Origin: DAOMFM01 sp035429825
Lineage (GTDB): Bacteria > Acidobacteriota > Blastocatellia > UBA7656 > JADIYM01
Length of the DNA: 29,987 bases
Direction: 5' to 3'
Assembly (NCBI GenBank): GCA_044224215.1
Contig: JBGAKX010000048.1
Coordinates: forward strand, 1 to 29,987
Of the stretch, positions 8,270 to 16,034 are shown in pieces. The notes under the pieces are model-generated. The model had not been told where the DNA came from, made no database searches, and worked only from the letters and a program-made list of their open reading frames with translations. Numbering within the stretch: the stretch's first letter is position 1; each line of letters opens with the position of its first letter. Made by a program: the position numbers and the translations under genes.

Positions 8270-8292
8270 CCTCGCCGGCCGGGCCGGCGAGG
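8270..8292 (-). promoter_or_regulatory. perfect 10-bp GC-rich hairpin between atpD and atpC
   Basis: CCTCGCCGGC, a 3-base loop, then GCCGGCGAGG. On the minus strand there is no following T-run, so it is not a classical terminator. It may shield the atpD 3' end, pause polymerase or reduce atpC translation. Confidence 0.5.
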
Positions 8293-8322
8293 GTTCCCCC
8301 GGATGTCGGGAGTCGCGCCGGC

Positions 8323-9792
8323 CTAGACCTTTGCGGCCATCTCCTCGGCACGCTGATAGACGTCGTCGATGCCGCCCTGCAGGTAGAACGCCTGCTCGGG
8401 AATGTGGTCCATCTTGCCGTCGAGAATCTCGCGGAATCCGCGAATCGTCTCCTTGATCGGCACCAGCTTGCCTTTGATGCCCGTGAACTGCTCGGCAACG
8501 AAGAACGGCTGCGACAGGAACTTCTGGATCTTGCGAGCACGCGCGACCGTGAGCTTGTCGTCCTCCGACAGTTCGTCGATGCCGAGAATCGCAATGATGT
8601 CCTGAAGGTCCTTGTAACGCTGCAGCGTCTGCTTGACGTCCTGCGCCGTCTCGTAGTGCTCGTCGCCGAGGATTCGCGCGCTGAGGATCGTCGAGGACGA
8701 GGCCAGCGGATCGACGGCCGGGTAGATACCGAGCTCGGCGATCTGGCGCGACAGCGCGGTGACGGCGTCGAGGTGAGCAAAGGTGGTCGCGGGCGCCGGA
8801 TCGGTGTAGTCGTCGGCCGGAACGTAGACCGCCTGGACCGACGTGATCGAGCCCTTCTTGGTCGATGTGATGCGCTCCTGCATGTCGCCCATCTCGTTGG
8901 CGAGCGTCGGCTGGTAGCCGACCGCCGACGGCATGCGGCCGAGAAGTGCCGAGACCTCGGAACCTGCCTGTGTGAACCGGAAGATGTTGTCGATGAAGAG
9001 CAGCACGTCCTGGCCCTCTTCGTCACGGAAGTACTCGGCAACGGTCAGGCCCGTGAGCGCAACGCGCATGCGCGCGCCGGGAGGCTCGGTCATCTGGCCG
9101 TAGATCAGCGAGGCCTTCGATTCGGCAGGCTTGCCCGGAACGATCACGCCCGATTCGGACATCTCGCGCCACAGGTCGTTCCCCTCGCGCGTCCGCTCGC
9201 CGACGCCGGCGAACACCGAGAATCCGCCGTGGTGCTTGGCGATGTTGTTGATCAGCTCCATGATCAGAACGGTCTTGCCGACGCCCGCGCCGCCAAACAG
9301 GCCGATCTTTCCACCCTTAAGAAACGGCTGGATGAGGTCGACGACCTTGATGCCCGTCTCGAGCATCTCCTGCGCGGTGGACTGGTCCTCGAACGACGGC
9401 GCCGGTCGGTGAATGGGGTAGTAGGTCGTGACCTCGACGGGACCGAGGTTGTCCACCGGCTGGCCGACGACGTTGATGACGCGACCGAGCGTACCGCGGC
9501 CAACGGGCGTCTGGATGTACGAGCCCGTGTCGACGGCCTTCATGCCACGCACAATGCCTTCCGTGGGCTGCATCGCCACGGTCCGAACGCGGCCCTCGCC
9601 AATGTGCTGTTCGACTTCGACGATCAGATCGAGCGGCGTGGCCGACTCAAAGCCCTCGCTGGTGACACGGAGGGCCTGGTAGATGGGCGGCATATGCTTT
9701 TCGTCGAACTGAACGTCGATGACCGGTCCGATGACCTGGATCACCTTGCCGACCTTCAGCTCCGCGTTCGCGGTATTAGCGCTGGTGGACAT
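8323..9792 (-). CDS. atpD: F1Fo ATP synthase beta subunit
   Basis: A 489-residue catalytic beta subunit of normal length. Visible are the N-terminal barrel (IGPVIDVQF near 21-29), the P-loop GGAGVGKT (167-174), GERTREGNDLW (catalytic Glu region, near 198-208), the signature PAVDPLASSS (near 355-364) and the DELSEED-type loop, here DELSEDDK (near 400-407). It makes ATP at the F1 head. The ATG at 9792 has GAGGAG about 11 bases upstream. Neither alpha nor gamma (atpA, atpG), nor any Fo gene, lies upstream; the neighbour is a Fis-type gene. The F1 genes are therefore split, as is known for some phyla. Confidence 0.98.
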   Translation of the reverse strand: MSTSANTANAELKVGKVIQVIGPVIDVQFDEKHMPPIYQALRVTSEGFESATPLDLIVEVEQHIGEGRVRTVAMQPTEGIVRGMKAVDTGSYIQTPVGRGTLGRVINVVGQPVDNLGPVEVTTYYPIHRPAPSFEDQSTAQEMLETGIKVVDLIQPFLKGGKIGLFGGAGVGKTVLIMELINNIAKHHGGFSVFAGVGERTREGNDLWREMSESGVIVPGKPAESKASLIYGQMTEPPGARMRVALTGLTVAEYFRDEEGQDVLLFIDNIFRFTQAGSEVSALLGRMPSAVGYQPTLANEMGDMQERITSTKKGSITSVQAVYVPADDYTDPAPATTFAHLDAVTALSRQIAELGIYPAVDPLASSSTILSARILGDEHYETAQDVKQTLQRYKDLQDIIAILGIDELSEDDKLTVARARKIQKFLSQPFFVAEQFTGIKGKLVPIKETIRGFREILDGKMDHIPEQAFYLQGGIDDVYQRAEEMAAKV

Positions 9793-9910
9793 GCTCGGTA
9801 CGTCTCCTCAGAAGATGATCTATGACATATGGTTCAAAAGCCGGTGAAGATAGCACACGTCGGCCCTTTCACGCCAGAGTCACGACTGTCTGGGACGTCG
9901 GATCCGACGG

Positions 9911-10174
9911 TCAGGCGGCCCTGTGGCGCGCGAGCGACTCAAGGTGATGCCGCCGGACCGCGTGCAGCACGGCGACCTTTGTGATTCCGAGCAGCCGGCT
10001 CGCGGCGGCCATGTTTCCGCTCGTCGCAACGAGCGCCTCGCTCAGAAGCCAGCGCTCGAGACGAATCTTGGCGTCGCGCCAGCTCGGCAGCGGGTCGCTC
10101 GCGAGCCGGAAGCCCTCTCGATATGGCCTCTGTGTACCGCCGCCGGACCGATCCCCGCGCTTTTGACGGCTCAT
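9911..10174 (-). CDS. small Fis-type helix-turn-helix DNA-binding protein
   Basis: An 87-residue protein. Residues ~38-80 (LERWLLSEALVATSGN, AAASRLLGITKVAVLHAV) match the Fis C-terminal HTH (HTH_8) that also ends NtrC-type activators. No ATPase or receiver domain precedes it, so it is a stand-alone DNA-binding module. The first 30 residues are basic and polar. The ATG at 10174 follows GAGGGGG with seven bases of spacing. It lies 63 bp after the Nudix gene on the same strand, probably as the last gene of the RDD-rqcH-nudix unit, and ~120 bp before atpD. It may act as a nucleoid-associated or local regulator; the target is unknown. Confidence 0.78.
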   Translation of the reverse strand: MSRQKRGDRSGGGTQRPYREGFRLASDPLPSWRDAKIRLERWLLSEALVATSGNMAAASRLLGITKVAVLHAVRRHHLESLARHRAA

Positions 10175-10237
10175 ACGATACCCCCTCGGTTCTCGTCAGC
10201 ATGATACACCCGCCCGCCGAGGTCGGGGACACCGGTA

Positions 10238-10939
10238 TCAGGGGATCGTGCCGCAGAATCGATATGTCCGCGCGGGCCGGTGCGTGCCGTCCATCCGACG
10301 CTCGCCGGTCGGTTCGACGATCCCCATCGCGAGCACCTTCTTTCGGAAGTTTCGCTTGTCGACGGGCGCCCCGAGAATGATCTCGTGGACGCGTTGCAAC
10401 TCGGTGAGCGTGAAGGCGGCGGGCAGCAGCGCAAAGCCGACGCCGGTGTATACGAGCTTGTTGCGGAGCCGCTCGAGCGCGTACGCCACGATCGACGCGT
10501 GATCGAACGCAAGCCTGGGAAGACCCGCGACGCGGTGCCACGCGGCGTCTTCGGCGTCCGTCGTCGCCGCGAGGACATGCGCATCGGGAGCGACGAGCGC
10601 GACATAGGCGACGGAGATCACGCGACCCCGTGGATCGCGCCCGGGCGCTCCGAATGTGAACAGTTGTTCGACGTAGATATTGGAGACACCGGTCTCCTCG
10701 GCGAGCTCGCGGCGCGCCGTCGCCTCGAGCGATTCGCCGTCGCGTACGAAACCGCCTGGAAGCGCCCAGGCGTGGCGGTACGGAGCGATCGCTCTCCGGA
10801 CGAGCAGTGCATGCAGCGCGCTCGCACGGATCGTGAACACGACCAGGTCGACCGCAACGGCAAACCGGTCGATGCGGGCAAGACCGTCGCCGGATTCCGG
10901 TGTGGACGATCGGTTGGGCTGTTTTCGCTTTCCAGGCAC
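10238..10939 (-). CDS. NrtR-like Nudix hydrolase/transcriptional regulator with winged-helix C-terminus
   Basis: A 233-residue protein. Residues ~25-150 form a Nudix domain with an intact Nudix box (62-85: GGFVRDGE...RRELAEETGV), so it can probably still hydrolyse an ADP-ribose-like substrate. Residues ~165-228 (FTLTELQRVHEIILG, DKRNFRKKVLAMGIVEPTGE) match the winged-helix domain of NrtR and related Nudix regulators. In other bacteria these control NAD or sugar metabolism in response to ADP-ribose. No NAD biosynthesis gene is nearby, so the regulon is unknown. It starts four bases after the rqcH stop, which suggests co-translation. Confidence 0.85.
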   Translation of the reverse strand: MPGKRKQPNRSSTPESGDGLARIDRFAVAVDLVVFTIRASALHALLVRRAIAPYRHAWALPGGFVRDGESLEATARRELAEETGVSNIYVEQLFTFGAPGRDPRGRVISVAYVALVAPDAHVLAATTDAEDAAWHRVAGLPRLAFDHASIVAYALERLRNKLVYTGVGFALLPAAFTLTELQRVHEIILGAPVDKRNFRKKVLAMGIVEPTGERRMDGTHRPARTYRFCGTIP

Positions 10940-10943
10940 GTGA

Positions 10944-12479
10944 CTACTCGGCAGGCGGCCGGTCGAGGTCGGCAGCAGGCGACACCGCGATGGTCTTGAA
11001 GTGCGCGATGCGGACGAGGCCCGGCGCGGCGCCTCGCGGCTTCGTGACGAAACGACGTTCGGTGTATCGAACGTCGACGACTGCGTTGTTGCGCGCTTCG
11101 CTGTAGAAGGCGGCGAGCTGGGCGGCTTCGCGCAGCGTCCGCTGAGGAACGGCGGAGCGCACCGGATTCCGCACGACGACGTGCGAGCCCGGGTAATCGG
11201 CGGTGTGCAGCCACAGGTCGGAGGGTCGCGCCGTCTTGAACGTCAGCGCGTCGTTCGCGCTGCTCGATCGCCCGACGAGAATTTCGTATCCGTCCGTCGA
11301 GACAAAGCGTCGAGCGCCGCGCACGACGGCGGGCTCCGCCGCCCTCCCGCCCGCGGGTTTCGCGACGCGCCGGACGCCGAGCACGGAGTCGAGCTCGCGT
11401 TCGGCGACGGCGAGAGCGGCAAGGTCGACAGCGGCGTCGATGCGGCTCACGACGGCTGCGAGCCGTTCGACGACAAGTTTCACCTCGACGAGCCGCGCGC
11501 CTGCCTTCTCGCGCGTTCGCTTTGCCTTGCGCTGCTTTGCAAAGAGCCGTTCGGCGACGCTCTGGGGCGTCTCGCCGTCGTCGCACGGCAGCGAGACCGT
11601 CCGCTGGTCGTCCGAGTACAGATCGACGAACGCCATGTGGCCGTTTTCGGCACGTGCGGTGCCGAGCTGTGCGAGCAGCGACTCGGCAAGCTCGCGGTCG
11701 CGCTCGTGGCCGGCGGCGTTGGCGATGTCAGTGCGAATGGCCAGCTGCAAGCGCTGCGCGCGTTCGAGCGCGGCGCGCGCGCGTTGGCGAACGCCCTGGC
11801 GTGCAGCGGAGAGTGCGCGCTCGGACTCGAGCCTGCGCGCACGCGCGTCCGCGGCTGCGCTTGGATCGTCGAAGGTCTCGAACGGCGTTCCGTGCGGTGG
11901 CTCGGATCGTCCAGGCGAGAGCACCAGACGCGTCCCGCGCTCTGTCGTGACGGTAAACAGCTTTGCCGGAAGGAGTTCGGGATCCTGACGCTCGCTCCAC
12001 GCGTCGGGGGGCAGTCTCGGAGGGTCGACGCCCGGCAACGGCGCGGGCCGCAGGCTGCCGACGAGTGTGCCGGACTCGTCGACGAGGTATGCATTCGCGG
12101 AGCGGCCTGTCAGGGCCACGACAAGCTCGAGGCGCTCGCGGTTGCCCGATGCGCCGAATGGCTGGAACTCGAATGCGACGATCCGGTCGGACGGGTGCAT
12201 TGCGATGCGCTCGACGCGTGATCCGCGGAGCCGTTTGCGCAGAAGCGCGGCAAACGCGCGCTCTGCGGACCCTTTCGGTTCGAGATCCGATATGGCCCGC
12301 GACGTCAGGTAGAGCTCGGGGTCGGTAGGATTGCACGACACGAGCAGAAACCGTCCGTCAGATGACCTGAGGTCGAGCACGAGCGTCGTCGCGGCGGGTT
12401 GCCACACGCGTCCGAGCGACGCGCCTTCGAGACGTTGTCGCAGGTGATCGACGACGGCCGTAAGAAAGACGCTGTCCAT
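10944..12479 (-). CDS. rqcH: NFACT family ribosome quality-control protein RqcH
   Basis: A 511-residue NFACT protein (Rqc2/NEMF/FbpA family). The N-terminal NFACT-N domain (1-~175) carries the Asp98-Arg99 pair (HPSDRIVAFEF). This corresponds to the conserved DR that bacterial RqcH needs to recruit tRNA-Ala for C-terminal alanine tailing of stalled chains. Residues ~215-375 are helical coiled-coil rich in Arg, Ala and Glu. NFACT-R follows at ~388-480 (GYEILVGRSSSANDAL, DLWLHTADYPGSHVVVRN). It acts on obstructed 50S subunits. The Hsp15-like partner RqcP is not in the window. It begins 25 bp after the RDD gene and is followed by nudix after 4 bp, so the three form an operon. Confidence 0.93.
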   Translation of the reverse strand: MDSVFLTAVVDHLRQRLEGASLGRVWQPAATTLVLDLRSSDGRFLLVSCNPTDPELYLTSRAISDLEPKGSAERAFAALLRKRLRGSRVERIAMHPSDRIVAFEFQPFGASGNRERLELVVALTGRSANAYLVDESGTLVGSLRPAPLPGVDPPRLPPDAWSERQDPELLPAKLFTVTTERGTRLVLSPGRSEPPHGTPFETFDDPSAAADARARRLESERALSAARQGVRQRARAALERAQRLQLAIRTDIANAAGHERDRELAESLLAQLGTARAENGHMAFVDLYSDDQRTVSLPCDDGETPQSVAERLFAKQRKAKRTREKAGARLVEVKLVVERLAAVVSRIDAAVDLAALAVAERELDSVLGVRRVAKPAGGRAAEPAVVRGARRFVSTDGYEILVGRSSSANDALTFKTARPSDLWLHTADYPGSHVVVRNPVRSAVPQRTLREAAQLAAFYSEARNNAVVDVRYTERRFVTKPRGAAPGLVRIAHFKTIAVSPAADLDRPPAE

Positions 12480-12504
12480 GTGGGCGAGGCGCGCCCCGCG
12501 GCGC

Positions 12505-13554
12505 TCAGTCCTCGACGACGCGCGTTCCCGAAATCAGGTCGTGGAGCCCTCGTCGCGACCCCGACACGAGGATCCACGCAAAACCGAGTCCCGCCGTCGC
12601 GACGCATACGAGGTAGCCGATCGCGCGCAGTGCGATCCGGACAACACCGGGCCGCTCGCCGTCGGCGGTCTCGATGTGCAGTCTTCTCAGCATCATGCCG
12701 ACGGTTCGACCGCTGACACCCACGGTCGAGAACAGGTAGAACAGCGCAAGCGCCGTGAACGCAATCGCGAGCAGGACGATGACGCCGGGCTTTCGGAAGT
12801 CCGCCTCGGTCGCGTAAGCAATCGCGGCAAACGGTACCGATACCACGAGGAGAATCGCGGCGTCGGCGAGCCCCGCGACAAGACGCCGCCCGTGCGGCGG
12901 CCCGGACCGGACCGGCTCGGGGGCTGCGGCTGCGGCGACCTCGGGCTGTTCGGTTGCCTGCAGCGGGTTCAGATCCTCGTCGAACCCTTCGAGCAGCTCG
13001 GCAGGATCGAACAATAATGACGGTTGCGACGGCCGGGGCTCGAGGAACGTCCGCCGCGCGGGTGGCGGCGGCGGAAGGTCGGGGACGGGAACGATGCGCG
13101 GAGCGGGCTCGGGCATCGGCTCGGATGCGGGAACCGCAGGCATCCGCGCGGCCGCCGCAGTGCGGCTCGACGACTGATGGGCAACGCGGGCCGCGTTCTC
13201 GCTCGCGCGGCGCACGCGGTTCAAGGCCGCGCGAACAATGGGGTTTTCGTGATCGTCGGGATCCGGCTCGGGAGGAGCCTGCTGCTCCATGTCCGGAAGC
13301 GGCTCGACCTCGCGCAGCATCGTCGCCTCACCGACCAGCGCCTCCATGCTCCGGCGCGCCTTGATCGCCCGGACCTTTTCGTTGAGCTCGAGACGCCAGT
13401 CGGGCAGCGAGCTTCGGACCTGGCGGGACGATGGGAACTCGATAAGCGTCGATCCGGCAGTGGGTTGGGCCGGCTGGTCAGGAGCGACCCTGCCGCATCG
13501 GCTGCATCGGCTGAGCGTGTCCGGATAGACGTGGCTGCAGACTGGGCACTTCAT
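12505..13554 (-). CDS. RDD family membrane protein with N-terminal zinc ribbon
   Basis: The chosen start is the ATG at 13554, which gives 349 residues and begins with a zinc ribbon (Cys3, Cys6, Cys17, Cys20). GAGG lies eight bases upstream, whereas the longer in-frame reading has no RBS. Residues ~30-215 are acidic, Pro- and Ala-rich and probably disordered. The C-terminal ~220-345 is an RDD domain with three predicted membrane helices (about 232-252, 262-285 and 312-332), the motif TVGMMLRRLHI, and a terminal GLHDLISGTRVV typical of RDD proteins. RDD function is poorly known; transport and stress roles have been proposed. It is the first gene of the unit with rqcH and nudix, and has a good promoter at 13618-13646. 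Confidence 0.85.
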   Translation of the reverse strand: MKCPVCSHVYPDTLSRCSRCGRVAPDQPAQPTAGSTLIEFPSSRQVRSSLPDWRLELNEKVRAIKARRSMEALVGEATMLREVEPLPDMEQQAPPEPDPDDHENPIVRAALNRVRRASENAARVAHQSSSRTAAAARMPAVPASEPMPEPAPRIVPVPDLPPPPPARRTFLEPRPSQPSLLFDPAELLEGFDEDLNPLQATEQPEVAAAAAPEPVRSGPPHGRRLVAGLADAAILLVVSVPFAAIAYATEADFRKPGVIVLLAIAFTALALFYLFSTVGVSGRTVGMMLRRLHIETADGERPGVVRIALRAIGYLVCVATAGLGFAWILVSGSRRGLHDLISGTRVVED

Positions 13555-13617
13555 CCCTGAGTCCTCGACTCGGCCGAGCGTGTTGGGAGCGAATCCTGAC
13601 GGTACCGAAGTGAGCCG

Positions 13618-13646
13618 ATCGTAGCAAAACGCATGCGGAGCGTCAA
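13618..13646 (-). promoter_or_regulatory. sigma70-type promoter of the RDD-rqcH-nudix unit
   Basis: Read on the minus strand: TTGACG (13646-13641), 17 bp, TACGAT (13623-13618). Transcription would begin near 13611, giving a leader of about 57 nt before the RDD start at 13554. Confidence 0.6.
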
Positions 13647-13730
13647 CTACCGGCACATTGGATGGGGGTATTGGCCGCCGCGGACTCCATATTTTGTGCT
13701 TCGACGCACGGAGCTCCGGACGCGCCGATG

Positions 13731-13750
13731 CTTGTGACGATACTCACAAG
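13731..13750. promoter_or_regulatory. CRP/FNR-type operator
   Basis: A perfect palindrome, CTTGTGA-N6-TCACAAG, contains the exact E. coli CRP core TGTGA-N6-TCACA. Its centre (13740.5) is about 62-65 bp upstream of the start expected from the promoter at 13770-13798, the usual class I activator position. The host regulator is unknown; a CRP/FNR-superfamily protein is inferred. Confidence 0.55.
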
Positions 13751-13769
13751 TCGTTGAAAAATAATATAG

Positions 13770-13798
13770 TTGACAGTTACTTGGACCATGACTACAAT
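13770..13798 (+). promoter_or_regulatory. near-consensus sigma70 promoter facing a non-coding region
   Basis: TTGACA (13770-13775), 17 bp, TACAAT (13793-13798). The sequence just upstream is AT-rich (13755-13769), like an UP element. Transcription would begin near 13802-13805. No convincing ORF follows. Confidence 0.6.
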
Positions 13799-13800
13799 GC

Positions 13801-13969
13801 GCCGCAGAGTTGACGAGGACATCAGCCAATTCGCATCCCCGAATTAAAAAGCTGGCTCCCCGAACTCGCAAACGCATAGTCACCCACCCATACCAGCTGG
13901 ACCGAATAGGATCGCCCCCCGACCCATATTCTGTTCAGCTGGTATTCGTTTTGGCCGAAACTCGGCGGC
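13801..13969 (+). ncRNA. candidate CRP-regulated small RNA of about 150-170 nt
   Basis: This sequence follows the strong promoter at 13770-13798 and lacks a credible gene. It folds well. GCCGCAGAGTT (13801-13811) pairs with 13959-13969 with one mismatch, closing the whole unit. GCCAA (13825-13829) can pair with 13951-13955. AATTCG (13828-13833) and CGAATT (13840-13845) make a small hairpin. A 16-position stem (13893-13908 with 13927-13942, one mismatch, one G-U) forms the main hairpin. The overall plan, a closed terminal stem with internal bubbles and a long hairpin, loosely resembles 6S RNA in size and shape, but I recognise no conserved 6S sequence. The end could be the U-rich stretch at 13943-13950 or the terminal stem. 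Confidence 0.35.
13893..13950. terminator. long hairpin with weak T-run, terminator candidate
   Basis: CCAGCTGGACCGAATA (13893-13908) pairs with 13927-13942 over 16 positions with one mismatch; the loop is 18 bases. On the plus strand TATTCGTTTT follows, which suits termination of the candidate small RNA. On the minus strand it lies ~80 bases after the recA stop without a T-run, where it could protect the recA mRNA end. Confidence 0.45.
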
Positions 13970-14021
13970 AACGGGGCGTGGAGGACCAGTCCGTAACGGC
14001 CCTCCGCACCCGGCAGGGAAA

Positions 14022-15053
14022 CTACTCGGCCGCGCCGGCCGCCTGAGCCTCCGGAGCGCCGATACCCATCGCTCGCCGGAGATCCGCCTTGATCCGTTCG
14101 CGCAGGTCCGCGTTCTCGCGCAGCGTCGTCTTGGAGTTCTCGCGGCCCTGTCCGAGCCGCTCGCCGCTGTAGCTGAACCAGGCCCCGGACTTCTCGACGA
14201 CCTTGTTGTCGACACCCAGATCGAGCAGCTCGCCCTCGAGCGAAATGCCCTGTCCATACATGATGTCGAACTCGGCCTCGCGGAATGGCGGCGCAACCTT
14301 ATTCTTCACAACCTTTACGCGCGTCCGGCTGCCGACGATCGCCTCTCCGTCCTTGATCTGCCCGATCCGCCGGATGTCGAGACGCGCCGAGCTGTAAAAC
14401 TTCAGCGCGCGGCCTCCGGTCGTCGTCTCGGGACTGCCGAACATCACGCCGATCTTTTCGCGGATCTGGTTGATGAAGATGAGGCACGAGTTCGTGCGCC
14501 CGACCACTGCGGTCAGCTTTCTGAGCGCTTGTGACATCAGCCGCGCCTGCAGACCGGGCAGGCTGTCGCCCATCTCGCCGTCGAGCTCGGCACGCGGCAC
14601 AAGAGCCGCCACCGAATCGACGACCACGAGATCGATTCCGCCCGATCGCACGAGCGCCTCGACGATCTCGAGCGCCTGTTCGCCGGAATCCGGCTGGCTG
14701 ATCAGCAGATCGTCGATGCTGACGCCGAGCTTGCCGGCGTACTCCGAGTCCATTGCGTGCTCGGCGTCGACGTAGGCTGCGACGCCTCCGGCCTTCTGCG
14801 TCTCGGCAACGACGTGGAGTGCCAGCGTCGACTTGCCCGCCGACTCGGGTCCGAAGATCTCGATGATGCGTCCGCGCGGGAGACCGCCGATGCCGATCGC
14901 CGCATCGAGACCGATGGAACCGGTTGAAATTGCAGGGATGTCGACGACCTTCTGATCACCGAGCCGCATGATCGACCCCTTGCCGAACTGCTTCTCGATC
15001 TGTGCGATCGCCTGCTCGACAGCACGCGCGCGCTCTTTCTTGTCCTCTGCCAT
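14022..15053 (-). CDS. recA: recombinase A
   Basis: A 343-residue RecA. The start is the ATG at 15053, with AGGAA six bases upstream; the family N-terminus (AIAQIEKQFGKGSIMRLG) supports it. Motifs: Walker A GPESAGKST (68-76), Walker B LVVVDSVAAL (near 140-149), the L1/L2 DNA-binding loops (EMGDSLPGLQARLMS; FGSPETTTGGRALKFYSS), NQIREKIGVMFG, and the C-terminal helical domain ending in an Ala-rich tail. It forms filaments on single-stranded DNA for strand exchange and LexA cleavage. It appears monocistronic. A TATATT in the leader could be a -10 but lacks a good -35, and no LexA box that I recognise is visible. Confidence 0.98.
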   Translation of the reverse strand: MAEDKKERARAVEQAIAQIEKQFGKGSIMRLGDQKVVDIPAISTGSIGLDAAIGIGGLPRGRIIEIFGPESAGKSTLALHVVAETQKAGGVAAYVDAEHAMDSEYAGKLGVSIDDLLISQPDSGEQALEIVEALVRSGGIDLVVVDSVAALVPRAELDGEMGDSLPGLQARLMSQALRKLTAVVGRTNSCLIFINQIREKIGVMFGSPETTTGGRALKFYSSARLDIRRIGQIKDGEAIVGSRTRVKVVKNKVAPPFREAEFDIMYGQGISLEGELLDLGVDNKVVEKSGAWFSYSGERLGQGRENSKTTLRENADLRERIKADLRRAMGIGAPEAQAAGAAE

Positions 15054-15269
15054 TGCGTTTCCTTTCGTGAAGCGAATACGTCTTCGGACGGGCACTCGCG
15101 TCGTCGACTGCCCCAATATACCCGATGGCCCGAATGCCGTGCCACAAGATAACGTGCTTTTCCGGGCCGGCGATCCACTCGTGCCCCATCATCGGATTCG
15201 GCGCGGGAAAGGTTGCTTCGAATACCGGATTCCGCTAAACCAGTCCAATCCCGAACAAAGGAGCCCGCG

Positions 15270-16034
15270 GTGCCGGAATATTCGCTTCGCGACGTCACGA
15301 CGATCGCCGACATCGACCAGTGCATCGAACTGCAGCGCGAGACGTGGGGCATGCCCGACGTCGACATCACTCCGGCACGGCTCTTCATCATCGCGCGCTG
15401 GGCGGGCATCAGCCCCATCGGCGCGTTCGACAGTGCGGGCAGACTGCTCGGCTTCGTCCACACCTTGCGCGCGATGTACGACGGGCGCGCGGCGTACTAC
15501 TCGCACATGCTCGCCGTCGACGCCGCACTCCGCGACAGCGGCATCGGCTACCGGCTCAAACTCGCGCAGCGACAGCGCGCGCTCGCCGAAGGCGTCGAGT
15601 TGATCGTGTGGACGTTCGATCCGCTCCAGTCGCGAAACGCGCACCTGAACATCAACAAGCTCGGCGCGATCGTCCGCCGCTACGAAGAGAACTTCTACGG
15701 CGAAGCCCACGCGTCGGTCTTCGACGCCGGGATCGGTTCCGATCGCGTGTTCGCCGAGTGGTGGGTCGCGTCGCCGCGCGTCGAGCGCGCCGTGTCGGGT
15801 GGCGTCCCGGCGCCGGAATCGGCGCATCCCGTCATCGAGGTTCCCGACGACATCAACGCGTTGAAGCAGGTTGATCAGACGGTGTCGCGCGAATGGCGGC
15901 TGCGCACGCGCGAGGCGTTCCAGCGCGTGCTCGCGGAAGGGCACACGATCGTGGGTCTGCGGCGCGACGCGGCGGCGGGCCTCAGCAGGTATCTTGCCGT
16001 CGACAAGGAGCATGCGGCCGATGCGCTTGGATAG
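15270..16034 (+). CDS. GNAT-like acyltransferase (COG3375 type), probably N-acylating amino acids
   Basis: The chosen start is GTG at 15270, six bases after AAAGGAG, giving 254 residues. An in-frame ATG at 15213 has no comparable RBS. Residues ~5-175 resemble the COG3375 predicted acetyltransferases: IADIDQCIELQRETWGMP near the N-terminus, SPIGAFDSAGRLLGFVHTL, YYSHMLAVDAALRDSGIGYRLK (acyl-CoA binding region) and WTFDPLQSRNAHLNINKLGA. The C-terminal ~80 residues are specific to this family. It overlaps the NSAR/MenC-like gene by 14 bp. In Geobacillus a GNAT enzyme beside an N-succinylamino acid racemase succinylates D-amino acids, so a similar role is inferred; substrate and acyl donor are unproved. 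Confidence 0.82.
   Translation: MPEYSLRDVTTIADIDQCIELQRETWGMPDVDITPARLFIIARWAGISPIGAFDSAGRLLGFVHTLRAMYDGRAAYYSHMLAVDAALRDSGIGYRLKLAQRQRALAEGVELIVWTFDPLQSRNAHLNINKLGAIVRRYEENFYGEAHASVFDAGIGSDRVFAEWWVASPRVERAVSGGVPAPESAHPVIEVPDDINALKQVDQTVSREWRLRTREAFQRVLAEGHTIVGLRRDAAAGLSRYLAVDKEHAADALG

Noticed and set aside
7813..9825. 670-codon plus-strand ORF across atpC and atpD
   Set aside because: It is the complement of two certain ATP synthase genes. The translation is repetitive Asp/Arg/Leu without motifs.
11001..12221. 406-codon plus-strand ORF across rqcH
   Set aside because: Antisense shadow of a recognised NFACT gene; no RBS or domain.
13810..14046. 78-codon plus-strand ORF starting at TTG behind the CRP-type promoter
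   Set aside because: No RBS, a basic random-looking translation and overlap with the recA 3' end. The non-coding RNA reading fits better.
15054..15212. LexA box or well-formed promoter in front of recA
   Set aside because: A TATATT is present on the minus strand, but no -35 lies at 16-18 bp, and no palindrome matches a LexA site I know.
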